From Marseilla massiliensis (GTDB lineage: Bacteria; Bacteroidota; Bacteroidia; Bacteroidales; Bacteroidaceae), in NCBI RefSeq assembly GCF_016899855.1, contig NZ_JACJJG010000004.1, positions 29,810-93,809 of the forward strand: a stretch of 64,000 nt of DNA, in the 5' to 3' direction. Position numbers and translations under genes: made by a program. Shown here piece after piece: positions 42,574-51,863 of the stretch. The notes beneath the pieces were generated by a model. It worked only from the letters and a program-made list of their open reading frames with translations. It searched no databases and had not been told where the DNA came from. How positions within the stretch are numbered: the stretch's first letter is position 1; the number at the start of each line of letters is the position of its first letter.

Positions 42574-43487
42574 CACAGATGACAAGGATTATCATCATAA
42601 TAATGTTATTCCTGGCCATTGCGGATAATACAATTAAATCGCAGGAACTGCTGGCCAAGGTTACTATAAACCATAACCAGATACAGGGAACTGACGCAAG
42701 CGTATTCGACAACCTACAGCAAACGCTTGAACAATTCATTAACGACAGGCAATGGACAACACTCCAATTTCAGAAAAACGAACGCATTGTTTGCAACTTC
42801 AACATCACCGTAACAAAATACGACCAATCATCAAATGCTTTTACGTGCACAGCCTTAATACAAGCCAACCGCCCCGTTTACAATGCCGCATACACAACAA
42901 CGCTTTACAATAATCAGGATGCAGACTTCAATTTTGAATTCGCACAGTTCGACCAATTGAATTTCAACGAGGAAATGGTGGACAATCAGCTTACTGCCCT
43001 CATCGCATATTATGCATACCTCATTATTGGACTTGATCTCGATACATTTTCACCATTAGGTGGTGAAGATATTTTGCAACGTTGTCTAAACTTGGCGAAC
43101 AATGCACAAAACTTGAACTTCACCGGATGGAAAGCATTTGAGAACGACCGTAACAGATTTGCCATAATCAATGACTATATGGATGGAGCGATGCAACCGT
43201 TCAGACAATTCCAATATGATTACTACCGCACCGGACTTGACGAAATGGCAAACAACGCCGAACGTGGACGAACAAACATTTCAACGGCCATAGAAACAAA
43301 CCTGAAAAAAGCACATGAGGACAAACCATTAAGCATGCTTCCGCAAATATGGACAGACTACAAAAAAGACGAGCTGGCCAATATTTATAAAGGTAAAGGC
43401 ACGCAAAAAGAAAAAGAGGCTGTATATGAAGTACTTTTTTCAATTAACGCCTCGCAAAGCAATTACTGGGACAAAATCAAGGATTGA
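42570..43487 (+). CDS. DUF4835 family exported protein (labelled PorD in some databases)
   Basis: A 305-residue protein with an N-terminal signal (MTRIIIIIMLFLAIADNTI) and no other membrane segment, so periplasmic. Typical family stretches: LLAKVTINHNQIQGTDASVFDNLQQTLEQFINDRQWT, AYYAYLIIGLDLDTFSPLGG, and LPQIWTDYKKDELANIYKGKG. The order coaBC-DUF4835-recN is common in Bacteroidetes. From memory, databases now name the family PorD of type IX secretion; I treat that as unconfirmed. Overlap of 4 bp with coaBC indicates coupling. Confidence 0.82.
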   Translation: MTQMTRIIIIIMLFLAIADNTIKSQELLAKVTINHNQIQGTDASVFDNLQQTLEQFINDRQWTTLQFQKNERIVCNFNITVTKYDQSSNAFTCTALIQANRPVYNAAYTTTLYNNQDADFNFEFAQFDQLNFNEEMVDNQLTALIAYYAYLIIGLDLDTFSPLGGEDILQRCLNLANNAQNLNFTGWKAFENDRNRFAIINDYMDGAMQPFRQFQYDYYRTGLDEMANNAERGRTNISTAIETNLKKAHEDKPLSMLPQIWTDYKKDELANIYKGKGTQKEKEAVYEVLFSINASQSNYWDKIKD

Positions 43488-43513
43488 CCTCATATATACA
43501 CAAGAAATAAAAA

Positions 43514-45181
43514 ATGCTGAAACAACTATACATCAACAATTTCACGCTGATCGATATCCTCGATATCCCCTTTAATCCTGGCTTCTCGGTAATTACAGGA
43601 GAAACAGGAGCCGGAAAGAGTATAATCCTCGGTGCGATAAATCTGCTGTTAGGTCAAAGAGCTGATGCAAAATACATAAAGCAGACATCTAAAAAATGCA
43701 TTATAGAAGCGCATTTTGACATAAGCAATTATGGAATGGAACCATTCTTTGAAGAGAACGGCATTGACTATGATGCTGCCGACTGTATACTGCGTCGTGA
43801 AATAAGCCCGGCAGGAAAAAGCAGGGCTTTCATCAACGACACTCCTGTACAACTAACATTGATGCGGACATTAGGTGAACAGCTAATCGACATACACAGC
43901 CAACACCAAAACTTGCTGCTCAATGAAGAAGACTTCCAGTTAAACGTTGTCGACATTATAGCCGACGACAAGGCATTATTAATGCAATACAAAAAAAAGT
44001 TTTCCGATTATAAAGAAATATCCAAAGAAATAAGACGGCTACGTGAGGAAATAGAAGCAAACAAAAAGAATGAGGATTTCATCCGGTTTCAACTAAACGA
44101 ACTTGAAGAGGCCAACCTACACGAAGACATGCAGGAATCGCTTGAGCAAGAGAGCGCTATGCTAAGCCATGTTGAGGACATCAAGACGGCCCTGTTTGAA
44201 GTTGAAAACCTGTTGGGTACAGGGCATGACGGCAACGGCACAACCGACAGAGTAAAAGACGCTGTGCGTTCACTTGAGAACATAACTGATATATATCCGG
44301 AAACCAAAGAATTGGCCGAGCGTATGGAGAGCTGCTATATCGAACTTAAAGATATATTGCAGGAAGTAAGCTCACATGCAGCAAACATCGAGTTCGACCC
44401 TCAAAGACTGGAAAGCATAAATGCACAACTTGACAGAATCTATACATTAGAACAAAAGCACAACGTAACAACTGTTGGCGAACTGCTTGAGATAAAGAAC
44501 ACCTTGGCTGCAAAACTCGACAGGATTGACAACAGCGACGAGGAAATGGCCAGGATGGTGAAACGTGGACAAGAACTGGGTGATGAATGCGAACGCCTGG
44601 CTGAGCAATTAACAACAGTACGTACTGAAGCTGCCAAGAAAATAGAGAACGAGATGCCAGAAAGACTGGTTCCGCTTGGTATAACCAAGGTACGGTTTGC
44701 CGTCAACATAGACAAAAAGAATATCTGCGACGACGGACACGATAGAGTTTCTTTCCTGTTCAGCGCAAATACAAATACCCCTATGCAGCCAGTGGCACAA
44801 GTAGCTTCCGGCGGCGAAATAGCACGAGTAATGCTGTCAATCAAGGCCATGATAAGTGGAGCCGTAAAACTTCCGACCATTATTTTCGATGAAATTGATA
44901 CCGGAGTAAGCGGAAAGATTGCAGAGAAAATGGGAGATATAATGGTCGAGATGGCACACAATAAGCGTCAGGTTATCAGCATAACTCACTTGCCCCAAAT
45001 CGCATCAAAAGGTACCACGCACTACAAAGTGTATAAAGAAGAAGGTCCAGATGGAACAATCAGCCGCATGCGCATGCTATCGTCAAACGAAAGAATTGAG
45101 GAAATCGCACAAATGCTCAGCGGCTCTGAAGTAACAGAGGCTGCAATAAGCAATGCAAAAGAATTACTAAAAATATCATAA
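43514..45181 (+). CDS. recN: DNA repair protein RecN
   Basis: SMC-like ATPase of double-strand break repair, 555 residues. Head half with Walker A FSVITGETGAGKSIILGAI, Q-loop region DIHSQHQNLLLNEEDFQL, a coiled coil (EISKEIRRLREEIEANKKNEDF), then the second head half with signature motif QVASGGEIARVMLSIKAM, Walker B TIIFDEIDTGVSGKIA and HLPQIAS. Fifth gene in the dnaN series, 26 bp after DUF4835. Confidence 0.96.
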   Translation: MLKQLYINNFTLIDILDIPFNPGFSVITGETGAGKSIILGAINLLLGQRADAKYIKQTSKKCIIEAHFDISNYGMEPFFEENGIDYDAADCILRREISPAGKSRAFINDTPVQLTLMRTLGEQLIDIHSQHQNLLLNEEDFQLNVVDIIADDKALLMQYKKKFSDYKEISKEIRRLREEIEANKKNEDFIRFQLNELEEANLHEDMQESLEQESAMLSHVEDIKTALFEVENLLGTGHDGNGTTDRVKDAVRSLENITDIYPETKELAERMESCYIELKDILQEVSSHAANIEFDPQRLESINAQLDRIYTLEQKHNVTTVGELLEIKNTLAAKLDRIDNSDEEMARMVKRGQELGDECERLAEQLTTVRTEAAKKIENEMPERLVPLGITKVRFAVNIDKKNICDDGHDRVSFLFSANTNTPMQPVAQVASGGEIARVMLSIKAMISGAVKLPTIIFDEIDTGVSGKIAEKMGDIMVEMAHNKRQVISITHLPQIASKGTTHYKVYKEEGPDGTISRMRMLSSNERIEEIAQMLSGSEVTEAAISNAKELLKIS

Positions 45182-45193
45182 ACATAAATTAAG

Positions 45194-46864
45194 ATGAAAC
45201 ACATAATCACATTAATCGTAATTATAATAACCGGCTGTACACAATGCATAGCCCAACCGTCTGCCGTAAAAAACGCTGCAAAATCAGTATTCAAGCTCAC
45301 TACATATAAAGCAGACGGAACGGTGTTGGCTGAAGGCAATGGCATATTTACAAGCCCAGACGGAATATGCGTGAGTTCACTGACGCCATTTCTCGATGCT
45401 GCACGTGCTACGATAACGGACGCTAAGGGGCATACAACAGAAGTAACACGTATTATTGGAACCGATGAACTTTATGACATGATAAAGTTCAAGGTTGAAG
45501 GCATTAAGTCCACTCCTCTGGAAATTGCCGCAAAGCCATTAAAGAGTGGCGACAAGGCATGGCTGGTAACTTATGGAGACAATAAAGCCCAGCCTGTAGG
45601 CACCACGGTGAAAAGCGTGGAGACATTCATGGACAAATATTCTTATTACATCTTTACAATGCAGGCTCCGGAAAAATCTGAGGCTTGTCCGTTCATAAAC
45701 GAACAAGGACAAGTCATAGGATTAATGCAACCCGCAACAACATCTTCAGACATCCATGCCGTAGACGTCAATTACGCCATGTCACTTAAAACGACCGGAT
45801 TTGCCCTGAACGACCCGAACTTAAGAAGAATAGGCATTGCACCCGCATTACCTACAGACAAGGAGCAGGCACTACTCGTACTGATTATGTCCGAGCAAAA
45901 CGCCGACTCCATAAAACACAACGCCATCGTCAACGATTTCATCAAACAGTATCCGACACTCATCGACGGCTATACGGCAAAAGCACGTATGCAAGTCAAT
46001 GCCGACAACTTCAGCGGAGCTGACGCCACTATGGATGAAGCATTGAAAAATGTCGAAAAGAAAGACGAGGCACACTCTGGATATGGCAAAATAATATACG
46101 ACAAGCTGACATTCAAGGCTGATAAACAATATGAACCGTGGACGCTTGACAAGGCTGCGGAAGAAACGCAAAAGGCATATTCATTGAATCCACAGCCAAC
46201 ATACCGTCACCAATTAGCGCAAATTACATACGCTAAAGGTGACTACCAAAAGGCGTATGACGAATTCACTGCCTTGCTCAACTCCTCAATGAATGTGCCC
46301 GAACTTTATTATGAAGCAGCCCAATGCAAGACCATGCTCCAAGCGCCGCAACAAGAGATAATAGCCCTTCTTGACAGCGCCATAAACAAGACCGACACAT
46401 TAAGATTGCGTGAAGCAGCGCCGTATTTCCTAGCAAGGGCGGAAGCATATAACGCCGTCGACAGTTTCAGGCAGGCCGTGTTCGACTACACCCGCTATGA
46501 AATACTGATGGGAGGGCGCATGAGTCCACAGTTTTATTACATACGCAGTCAAACAGAAACAAAGGCAAGACTGTACCAACAGGCTCTCGGAGACTTAGCG
46601 GCCGCAATACTGCTTGACCCCAAAGAACCTACTTATTACGCAGAAATGGCCTCGCTTCAATTAAAGGTAAACCTGATTGACGAAGCAATAAAAACTGCTA
46701 CACGCTGTACCGAACTTGCACCGGAATACTCTGACGGATTCCTGATACTGGGCCTTGCACAGATAGGCAAAGGAGACAAAACAGCCGGACTGCCAAATCT
46801 TGAAAAAGCCAAGGAGTTAGGAAATCCGCAAGCACAACCGCTGATTGACAAATACTCAAAATAA
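45194..46864 (+). CDS. Exported trypsin-fold TPR protein with degenerate catalytic site
   Basis: A 556-residue exported protein. The N-terminal signal (MKHIITLIVIIITGCTQC) may be a lipobox. Residues 25-200 align with HtrA-type trypsin folds: GNGIFTSPDGICVSSLTPFL stands where GSGxxxxxxGxxxTNxHV is expected, so the His is missing; YDMIKFKVEG keeps the Asp region; SEACPFINEQGQVIGLM replaces GNSGGPLxNxxGxVIGI, so the serine is gone. From about residue 240 to the end are TPR units (YRHQLAQITYAKGDYQKAYDEF, YAEMASLQLKVNLIDEAI, DGFLILGLAQIGKGDKTAGL). Likely a non-catalytic scaffold. Last gene of the recN series; 13 bp gap. Confidence 0.82.
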   Translation: MKHIITLIVIIITGCTQCIAQPSAVKNAAKSVFKLTTYKADGTVLAEGNGIFTSPDGICVSSLTPFLDAARATITDAKGHTTEVTRIIGTDELYDMIKFKVEGIKSTPLEIAAKPLKSGDKAWLVTYGDNKAQPVGTTVKSVETFMDKYSYYIFTMQAPEKSEACPFINEQGQVIGLMQPATTSSDIHAVDVNYAMSLKTTGFALNDPNLRRIGIAPALPTDKEQALLVLIMSEQNADSIKHNAIVNDFIKQYPTLIDGYTAKARMQVNADNFSGADATMDEALKNVEKKDEAHSGYGKIIYDKLTFKADKQYEPWTLDKAAEETQKAYSLNPQPTYRHQLAQITYAKGDYQKAYDEFTALLNSSMNVPELYYEAAQCKTMLQAPQQEIIALLDSAINKTDTLRLREAAPYFLARAEAYNAVDSFRQAVFDYTRYEILMGGRMSPQFYYIRSQTETKARLYQQALGDLAAAILLDPKEPTYYAEMASLQLKVNLIDEAIKTATRCTELAPEYSDGFLILGLAQIGKGDKTAGLPNLEKAKELGNPQAQPLIDKYSK

Positions 46865-46952
46865 GAATAAATACCATTCAGCGCTTAATTTATGAGCGAC
46901 AGCCGTCGCAATGGCAGCCACTCATTATATTAACAAAATCAACGCATTTTCA

Positions 46953-46989
46953 AAAAGGCCATCTTTCGTAATACGAAAGATGGCCTTTT
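46953..46989. terminator. 18-bp hairpin of the AAAGACGGCCTTT family (copy 5), bidirectional terminator
   Basis: AAAAGGCCATCTTTCGTA (46953-46970) and its exact reverse complement (46972-46989) lie between the converging TPR and TRIC genes. A partial relative, GCAAAAGACCTCCTTTTAC, follows at 46995-47013. Confidence 0.7.
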
Positions 46990-47095
46990 AAGCTGCAAAA
47001 GACCTCCTTTTACATGGCAATACATGGCTTCCCGGAAAATCTCTACATAGCAGCCAATTAATAACAGTACATCCACGCTTTATATTACGAGGACA

Positions 47096-47713
47096 TCATA
47101 TATTCTCGTCATCGTGCAGATGAGGCAACGAAATATGCATACGCACGGCAGCCAGGCGGACTATTACCACAACTGAAAATCCAACGATAGCCGTAATCTC
47201 CACATTCAAGCCGCAGAGCAGGCATAAATAATATGCCACACCGCCGAGAATGCATGCCATTGCGTAAATCTCTTTCCTGAATATCAGCGGAACCTCATTT
47301 ATAAGAACATCACGTATCACGCCTCCGGCAGCTCCAGTGATACACCCCATTATTATCGCCACCCAAAAAGGAAAACCAGCGTATAATGTCTTCTGAAGAC
47401 CGGCAACCGTGAAAAGCGCAAGTCCAAGTGTATCAAACAAGAACCATGTATTCGTAAAACGGACTATCAGGCGCTTGAAAACAATAACCGTCAGCAAAGC
47501 TACGGCGGTACATATCAAATAAATGGAATTGGTCATCCAAAAAGGGGTAACACCCAACATTACGTCACGGATGGTGCCTCCACCTATAGCTGTAGCCAAT
47601 CCTACCACGTATCCGCCGAACCAATCAAAATTTTTCGATGCAGCCCAACGAATACCCGATATGGCGAATGCAAAGGTTCCGAGAAATTCTATTACTAACT
47701 GAACAGTATTCAT
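47096..47713 (-). CDS. TRIC/UPF0126 family membrane protein
   Basis: A 205-residue inner-membrane protein with seven predicted hydrophobic segments in two tandem halves. Each half has the family's glycine motif: ATAIGGGTIRDVMLGVTPFW and GAAGGVIRDVLINEVPLIF. These are prokaryotic relatives of TRIC cation channels (UPF0126/YicG), forming trimeric potassium-permeable pores. It starts 1 bp after the 2-hydroxyacid dehydrogenase ends, so both are co-transcribed, though no functional link is evident. Confidence 0.9.
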   Translation of the reverse strand: MNTVQLVIEFLGTFAFAISGIRWAASKNFDWFGGYVVGLATAIGGGTIRDVMLGVTPFWMTNSIYLICTAVALLTVIVFKRLIVRFTNTWFLFDTLGLALFTVAGLQKTLYAGFPFWVAIIMGCITGAAGGVIRDVLINEVPLIFRKEIYAMACILGGVAYYLCLLCGLNVEITAIVGFSVVVIVRLAAVRMHISLPHLHDDENI

Positions 47714-47714
47714 C

Positions 47715-48677
47715 TCACTGCATTGGATTTATGACATTCACGGGAGAGCCATCCGCAAAAGCCTTCAGATTTGCCACAGCAATCGATACAAGACGTTTAC
47801 GTGCCGATGTACTTGCCCATGCTATGTGCGGAGTGATATAAGCATTCGGGGCTGTAAACAAAGGATTGTCTGCACGTGGAGGCTCTTCAACCATGACATC
47901 GGCTCCATACCCACCGAGCTGTCCGCTCTCAAGAGCTTCGGCTACTGCATTCTCATCGACAAGCGGACCACGTCCTGTATTAATTAGCAAAGCACCACGT
48001 TTCATGTACGAAATGGTCTCGCGGTTAATCATATTATACGTCTTCTCCGTCAAAGGGCAGTGTAAAGTCAGTATATCGCTTATACCCAACAAGCCCGTAA
48101 AAGTTGCTTTCTGTATTCCAGGAGGCAGGCTTGCCGAATTACGGCTTGTATACGCAAACACATCCATGCCTAAGGCAGCCGCCACTTTTGCAACTTTTGA
48201 ACCTATATTGCCTAACCCTACTACACCCAATGTTCGCCCGGCAAGTTCGTTTACCGGTTCATCCCAATAGCAGAAGTCTTCCGCACGGCTCCATCTTCCA
48301 TTTCTGTTCTGCTCCGCATAGTAAGCTACTTGGTTCGTAAGATTAAGGATATGGGCAAGGGTCATCTGCACAACACTGTCCGTACTATATGCAGGCACAT
48401 TAGTCACCGTTATTCCTCTGTTCGACGCAGCCTTTACGTCAACTACATTATAACCAGTTGCCAATACCCCGATATACTTCAGTTTGGGCAAACTTGCCAT
48501 AACCCGCTCATCTATAATGACTTTGTTCGTGAATAACGCATCGGCATCTGCGGCCCGCTCCGTAACCTCATCAGCAGCGGTACGGTCATAAACCTTCAGT
48601 TCTCCTAAATCTTTAAGTGTATCCCATGACAAATCTCCGGGATTTACGCTATATCCATCTAAAATAACAATCTTCAT
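47715..48677 (-). CDS. D-2-hydroxyacid dehydrogenase
   Basis: NAD-dependent oxidoreductase, 320 residues, closest in feel to glycerate/hydroxypyruvate dehydrogenases. Rossmann motif LGVVGLGNIGSKVAKVAAALG, catalytic Arg in LINTGRGPLVDENAV, Glu in GADVMVEEPP, and His in AYITPHIAWAS. Exact substrate cannot be decided. Sits between rarA (95 bp upstream) and the TRIC gene. Confidence 0.9.
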   Translation of the reverse strand: MKIVILDGYSVNPGDLSWDTLKDLGELKVYDRTAADEVTERAADADALFTNKVIIDERVMASLPKLKYIGVLATGYNVVDVKAASNRGITVTNVPAYSTDSVVQMTLAHILNLTNQVAYYAEQNRNGRWSRAEDFCYWDEPVNELAGRTLGVVGLGNIGSKVAKVAAALGMDVFAYTSRNSASLPPGIQKATFTGLLGISDILTLHCPLTEKTYNMINRETISYMKRGALLINTGRGPLVDENAVAEALESGQLGGYGADVMVEEPPRADNPLFTAPNAYITPHIAWASTSARKRLVSIAVANLKAFADGSPVNVINPMQ

Positions 48678-48772
48678 GTCTTAATTATATCAGCTTAAAT
48701 TCAGTCATAATATCCAAACATCAAAAAGACGGAACTGTTCAAGAAATGCTAAACCCAGCAACAAAAAAGCTA

Positions 48773-50047
48773 TTATTCAGCATACCGCTCTCCCCAACAT
48801 CTCAACATTCTCTGGTACATTTTTTCCTCACTTGGTGAATGTTGGGCATGCCACAAACGCTCGTTCCGTAAACTGTCAGGCATATACTGCTGCACGACAA
48901 AATTACCAGGATAATCATGCGCATATTTATATCCATCATGATACCCCAGTTCTGCCATAAGCTTTGTCGGCGCATTACGAAGATGTAATGGCACAGGCTG
49001 GTTGCCAGTCCGTTTTACCAGCGACAAAGCCTCGTCTATACCGTTATAGGCAGAATTACTCTTCGCGCTTGCAGCTAAATAAACCGTAGCCTCAGCCAAT
49101 GGGATTCGTCCCTCTGGCCATCCTATCTTATTTACTGCGTCAAAAGCGGCGTTGGCAAGCAACAATGCGTTTGGATTAGCAAGTCCTATATCTTCGGCAG
49201 CACTGATCACAAGCCTGCGTGCTATGAACTTCGGGTCCTCTCCTCCTTCAATCATACGGGCCAACCAGTATAATGCAGCATCAGGATCTGAACCACGTAT
49301 GCTCTTTATAAACGCCGAAATTATATCATAGTGCATCTCGCCGTCCTTATCATAAGCCAGTGGGTTTTGCTGCAAACACTGCTCTACAAGTTCGTCTGTT
49401 ATCTCAATGGCAGAACCTTTGGCAGCTCCCACGACAAGTTCAAGGATGTTTAACAACTTACGCGCGTCGCCACCGCTATAACGAAGTATTGCCCCTGTTT
49501 CCTTTAGCTGTATGCCAAGATTCCTCAATTCCGTATCCTGCGTTATGGCTCTATCGAGCAATTCAAGCAAATCATCCTTGTCCAATGATTTCAATACATA
49601 CAATTGACAGCGTGAGAGCAAAGGCCTTATCACCTCAAATGAAGGGTTTTCTGTCGTGGCACCGATAAGCGTAACAACTCCCTGTTCCACCGCTGCAAGC
49701 AATGAATCTTGCTGACTCTTGCTGAAACGATGAATCTCGTCTATAAAAAGAATAGGCGCGTTGCTGTTGAAAAAACCAGAATGTTTAGCTTTATCTATAA
49801 CCTCGCGTACCTCTTTCACTCCGCTTGACACAGCACTCAACGTATAAAACGGAACTTTCAACTGATTGGCTATAATAAGCGCAAGCGTGGTCTTGCCTAC
49901 GCCGGGCGGCCCCCACAATATGAACGATACAATCCTGCCGCTCTCAATCATGTTGCGCAGAACAGCGTTTTTACCCACGAGATGCTTCTGACCTATATAC
50001 TCGTCAAGCGTCTTGGGCCTTAATCTTTCAGCCAGAGGTTTTGCCAT
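48773..50047 (-). CDS. rarA: Replication-associated recombination protein RarA
   Basis: AAA+ ATPase of the clamp-loader class acting at stalled forks (also called MgsA), 424 residues. Start LAERLRPKTLDEYIGQKHLVG, Walker A LWGPPGVGKTTLA, Walker B PILFIDEIHRFSK, sensor I GATTENPSFE, then the C-terminal tetramerisation domain (DIISAFIKSIRGSDPDAALYWLARMIEGGEDP). First gene of a rarA/dehydrogenase/TRIC group. Confidence 0.96.
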   Translation of the reverse strand: MAKPLAERLRPKTLDEYIGQKHLVGKNAVLRNMIESGRIVSFILWGPPGVGKTTLALIIANQLKVPFYTLSAVSSGVKEVREVIDKAKHSGFFNSNAPILFIDEIHRFSKSQQDSLLAAVEQGVVTLIGATTENPSFEVIRPLLSRCQLYVLKSLDKDDLLELLDRAITQDTELRNLGIQLKETGAILRYSGGDARKLLNILELVVGAAKGSAIEITDELVEQCLQQNPLAYDKDGEMHYDIISAFIKSIRGSDPDAALYWLARMIEGGEDPKFIARRLVISAAEDIGLANPNALLLANAAFDAVNKIGWPEGRIPLAEATVYLAASAKSNSAYNGIDEALSLVKRTGNQPVPLHLRNAPTKLMAELGYHDGYKYAHDYPGNFVVQQYMPDSLRNERLWHAQHSPSEEKMYQRMLRCWGERYAE

Positions 50048-50057
50048 AATAGTATTG

Positions 50058-50065
50058 CAAAATTA
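50058..50065 (-). promoter_or_regulatory. -7 box of rarA
   Basis: Minus-strand TAATTTTG, 10 nt upstream of the rarA ATG at 50047, divergent from the nitrilase promoter. Confidence 0.55.
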
Positions 50066-50127
50066 AGAAATATATCGCATTAAGCAAAAAATATCACCCA
50101 AAAACTTGCTGTTCACGGATAATGTAT

Positions 50128-50135
50128 TACTTTTG
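50128..50135 (+). promoter_or_regulatory. -7 box of the nitrilase gene; decides a GTG start
   Basis: TACTTTTG overlaps the first codons of the longest frame (ATG 50122), so that ATG cannot be the start; the GTG at 50167 is the first suitable codon after it. Confidence 0.6.
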
Positions 50136-50166
50136 CAATACCCTTACAAACCTGAAACCGCATAAC

Positions 50167-50925
50167 GTGAGAATAACCATACTTCAAACCGACATCAAAT
50201 GGGCCTGCCCGGAAGGCAACATGATGGAAGCTGAAGCCCTTATCGGCAATGCACCGACATCGGACGTTTACGTATTGCCTGAAATGTGGGCCACAGGTTT
50301 TGTTGCCAAGACACCGGAGACTGCTTATGACGAAGCATCATTAGAATGGATGAAGACAATGGCCGGCAAACTTGACGCAGCCTTATGCGGCAGCTTAGTG
50401 GCAAAGGAGATTGACGGTTCTTATCGTAACAGGCTATATTTCGTCCTGCCTGACGGAGGGTTTTATTATTACGACAAACATCACCTTTTCACTTACGGTA
50501 GAGAAAACGAGCACTACACTCAAGGCAACAAAAGGGTAATAGCAAAATACAAGAATGTTAGATTCATGCTCCAGACATGCTATGACCTGCGTTTTCCTGT
50601 GTGGGTACGCAATAACGCTGACTATGATGCGATAATCTTTACCGCCAACTGGCCACAAAGCAGACAGAACGTATGGCAAATATTATTGCGCGCCAGGGCA
50701 ATAGAGAACCAATGCTACGTAATCGGTGCCAACCGCACAGGTAACGATCCGCAATGTACCTACATAGGAAATAGCGCGATAATCGACGCAAAAGGGGCAA
50801 CGCTGGCGCAAGCGAAAGGACATGTTGCCCAAGCTGTTACTGCGGAAATAGACATCAGACAACTGGAACTGTTCAGACTGAAATTTCCGGTTCTTAACGA
50901 CAGAGACTTAATAAGAAATAATTAA
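50167..50925 (+). CDS. Nitrilase-superfamily amidohydrolase (omega-amidase/YafV-like)
   Basis: C-N hydrolase of about 252 residues with the Glu-Lys-Cys triad: Glu in VLPEMWATGF, Lys in YDKHHLFTYG, Cys in LQTCYDLRFPVW. Length and motifs match the omega-amidases that deamidate 2-oxoglutaramate and 2-oxosuccinamate. Start is the GTG at 50167 (VRITILQTDIKW read as MRITILQ). The next gene follows after 28 bp. Confidence 0.88.
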   Translation: MRITILQTDIKWACPEGNMMEAEALIGNAPTSDVYVLPEMWATGFVAKTPETAYDEASLEWMKTMAGKLDAALCGSLVAKEIDGSYRNRLYFVLPDGGFYYYDKHHLFTYGRENEHYTQGNKRVIAKYKNVRFMLQTCYDLRFPVWVRNNADYDAIIFTANWPQSRQNVWQILLRARAIENQCYVIGANRTGNDPQCTYIGNSAIIDAKGATLAQAKGHVAQAVTAEIDIRQLELFRLKFPVLNDRDLIRNN

Positions 50926-50953
50926 CACGAATAACAAACAATTCATTCGAAAT

Positions 50954-51763
50954 ATGAAAAGTATTGATAAGAAAGCACTTACGTTAAAAACCTTGAACAA
51001 GAGCAACATCTGGGACGTTCAAGAGAATGACATTTTCAGGATGCTTGAGAGCGGTGAGAAAGACGCCGACATGAAAGAGAACCTTCGACATTACATAGAC
51101 ATCATCAAAAGCGCGTTCGAGTTTGAAGAAGTAAAAACCGACCGCCCTGAAGTGATAAAGAAATATGAAGCTCGCGGATTCAAGGTAGGCGACATGCATA
51201 CGGGCGACAGTCAAGACACAAAAATAGCAGTCAAGAAACGTCCAATAATGCGGGTCACAGACCTGACATACGAGAATATCCGCCATATCACGGCTGAAAA
51301 GCTCATGGAGGTTATTGACCGTAATTTCGGCGGCGGATGGGATTCTTTGTCGCAAAGCATACAAGACATCATACAGAGTGGCTTTGACATTAGTACAACA
51401 ACCCTCCCCAAGGACCGCCTGCACAAACCTGGCGGCATGTATGAAAAGAAGGTTGCCGACGGATTCTCAGTGCTGGAGATACCCAAAGGGGCATGGGTCG
51501 AGGCTATATTTGCCAAACTTAAGCCCGAGACGGAAAAGCCAAGACTTAAATTCGGCCAGGATGATTCCAATAAGTACAATGATGATGACGAGAACGAGGA
51601 CGAGGACCTGCCGGAAATCGACGATAAGTATGATGATTCTGACGACGATGACGAATTCGATGAGGACAAGCTAACAGAAGAAAGCTATCGTACCACAATC
51701 GAGGAAAATCCTGAAGACTTGGAGTTGGCTGCAGACGACGTGACCGACGACGATGATTATTGA
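50954..51763 (+). CDS. Hypothetical protein with a long acidic tail
   Basis: A 269-residue soluble protein; I do not recognise a named family. Residues 1-200 are ordinary alpha/beta sequence (SIDKKALTLKTLNKSNIWDV, a helical stretch ITAEKLMEVIDRNFGGGWDSL). The last 65 residues are nearly all Asp and Glu (DENEDEDLPEIDDKYDDSDDDDEFDEDK). Such tails occur in histone-like, chaperone or ribosome-linked proteins and can mimic nucleic acid. Co-transcribed with the nitrilase (28 bp); no functional link is evident. Confidence 0.72.
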   Translation: MKSIDKKALTLKTLNKSNIWDVQENDIFRMLESGEKDADMKENLRHYIDIIKSAFEFEEVKTDRPEVIKKYEARGFKVGDMHTGDSQDTKIAVKKRPIMRVTDLTYENIRHITAEKLMEVIDRNFGGGWDSLSQSIQDIIQSGFDISTTTLPKDRLHKPGGMYEKKVADGFSVLEIPKGAWVEAIFAKLKPETEKPRLKFGQDDSNKYNDDDENEDEDLPEIDDKYDDSDDDDEFDEDKLTEESYRTTIEENPEDLELAADDVTDDDDY

Positions 51764-51796
51764 TAACTACGATTAACCACAATCAAGACAACGATT

Positions 51797-51836
51797 AACG
51801 GCCGTTTGCGTTACAGTAAACGGCCGTTTGCATTAC
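51797..51836. repeat. Tandem AAACGGCCGTTT hairpin (copy 6 of the family, variant), terminator-like
   Basis: AACGGCCGTTTGCGTTAC (51797-51814) repeats as AACGGCCGTTTGCATTAC (51819-51836), with one change. Each core is a palindrome and the two can pair over 11 bp. It lies between two converging genes. Confidence 0.6.
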
Positions 51837-51863
51837 AAAAGATGTATCATGTAAGCGTCAAAA

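Noticed and set aside
50122..50166. ATG-initiated longer nitrilase
   Set aside because: The ATG is upstream of the -7 box; the GTG at 50167 begins the conserved strand.
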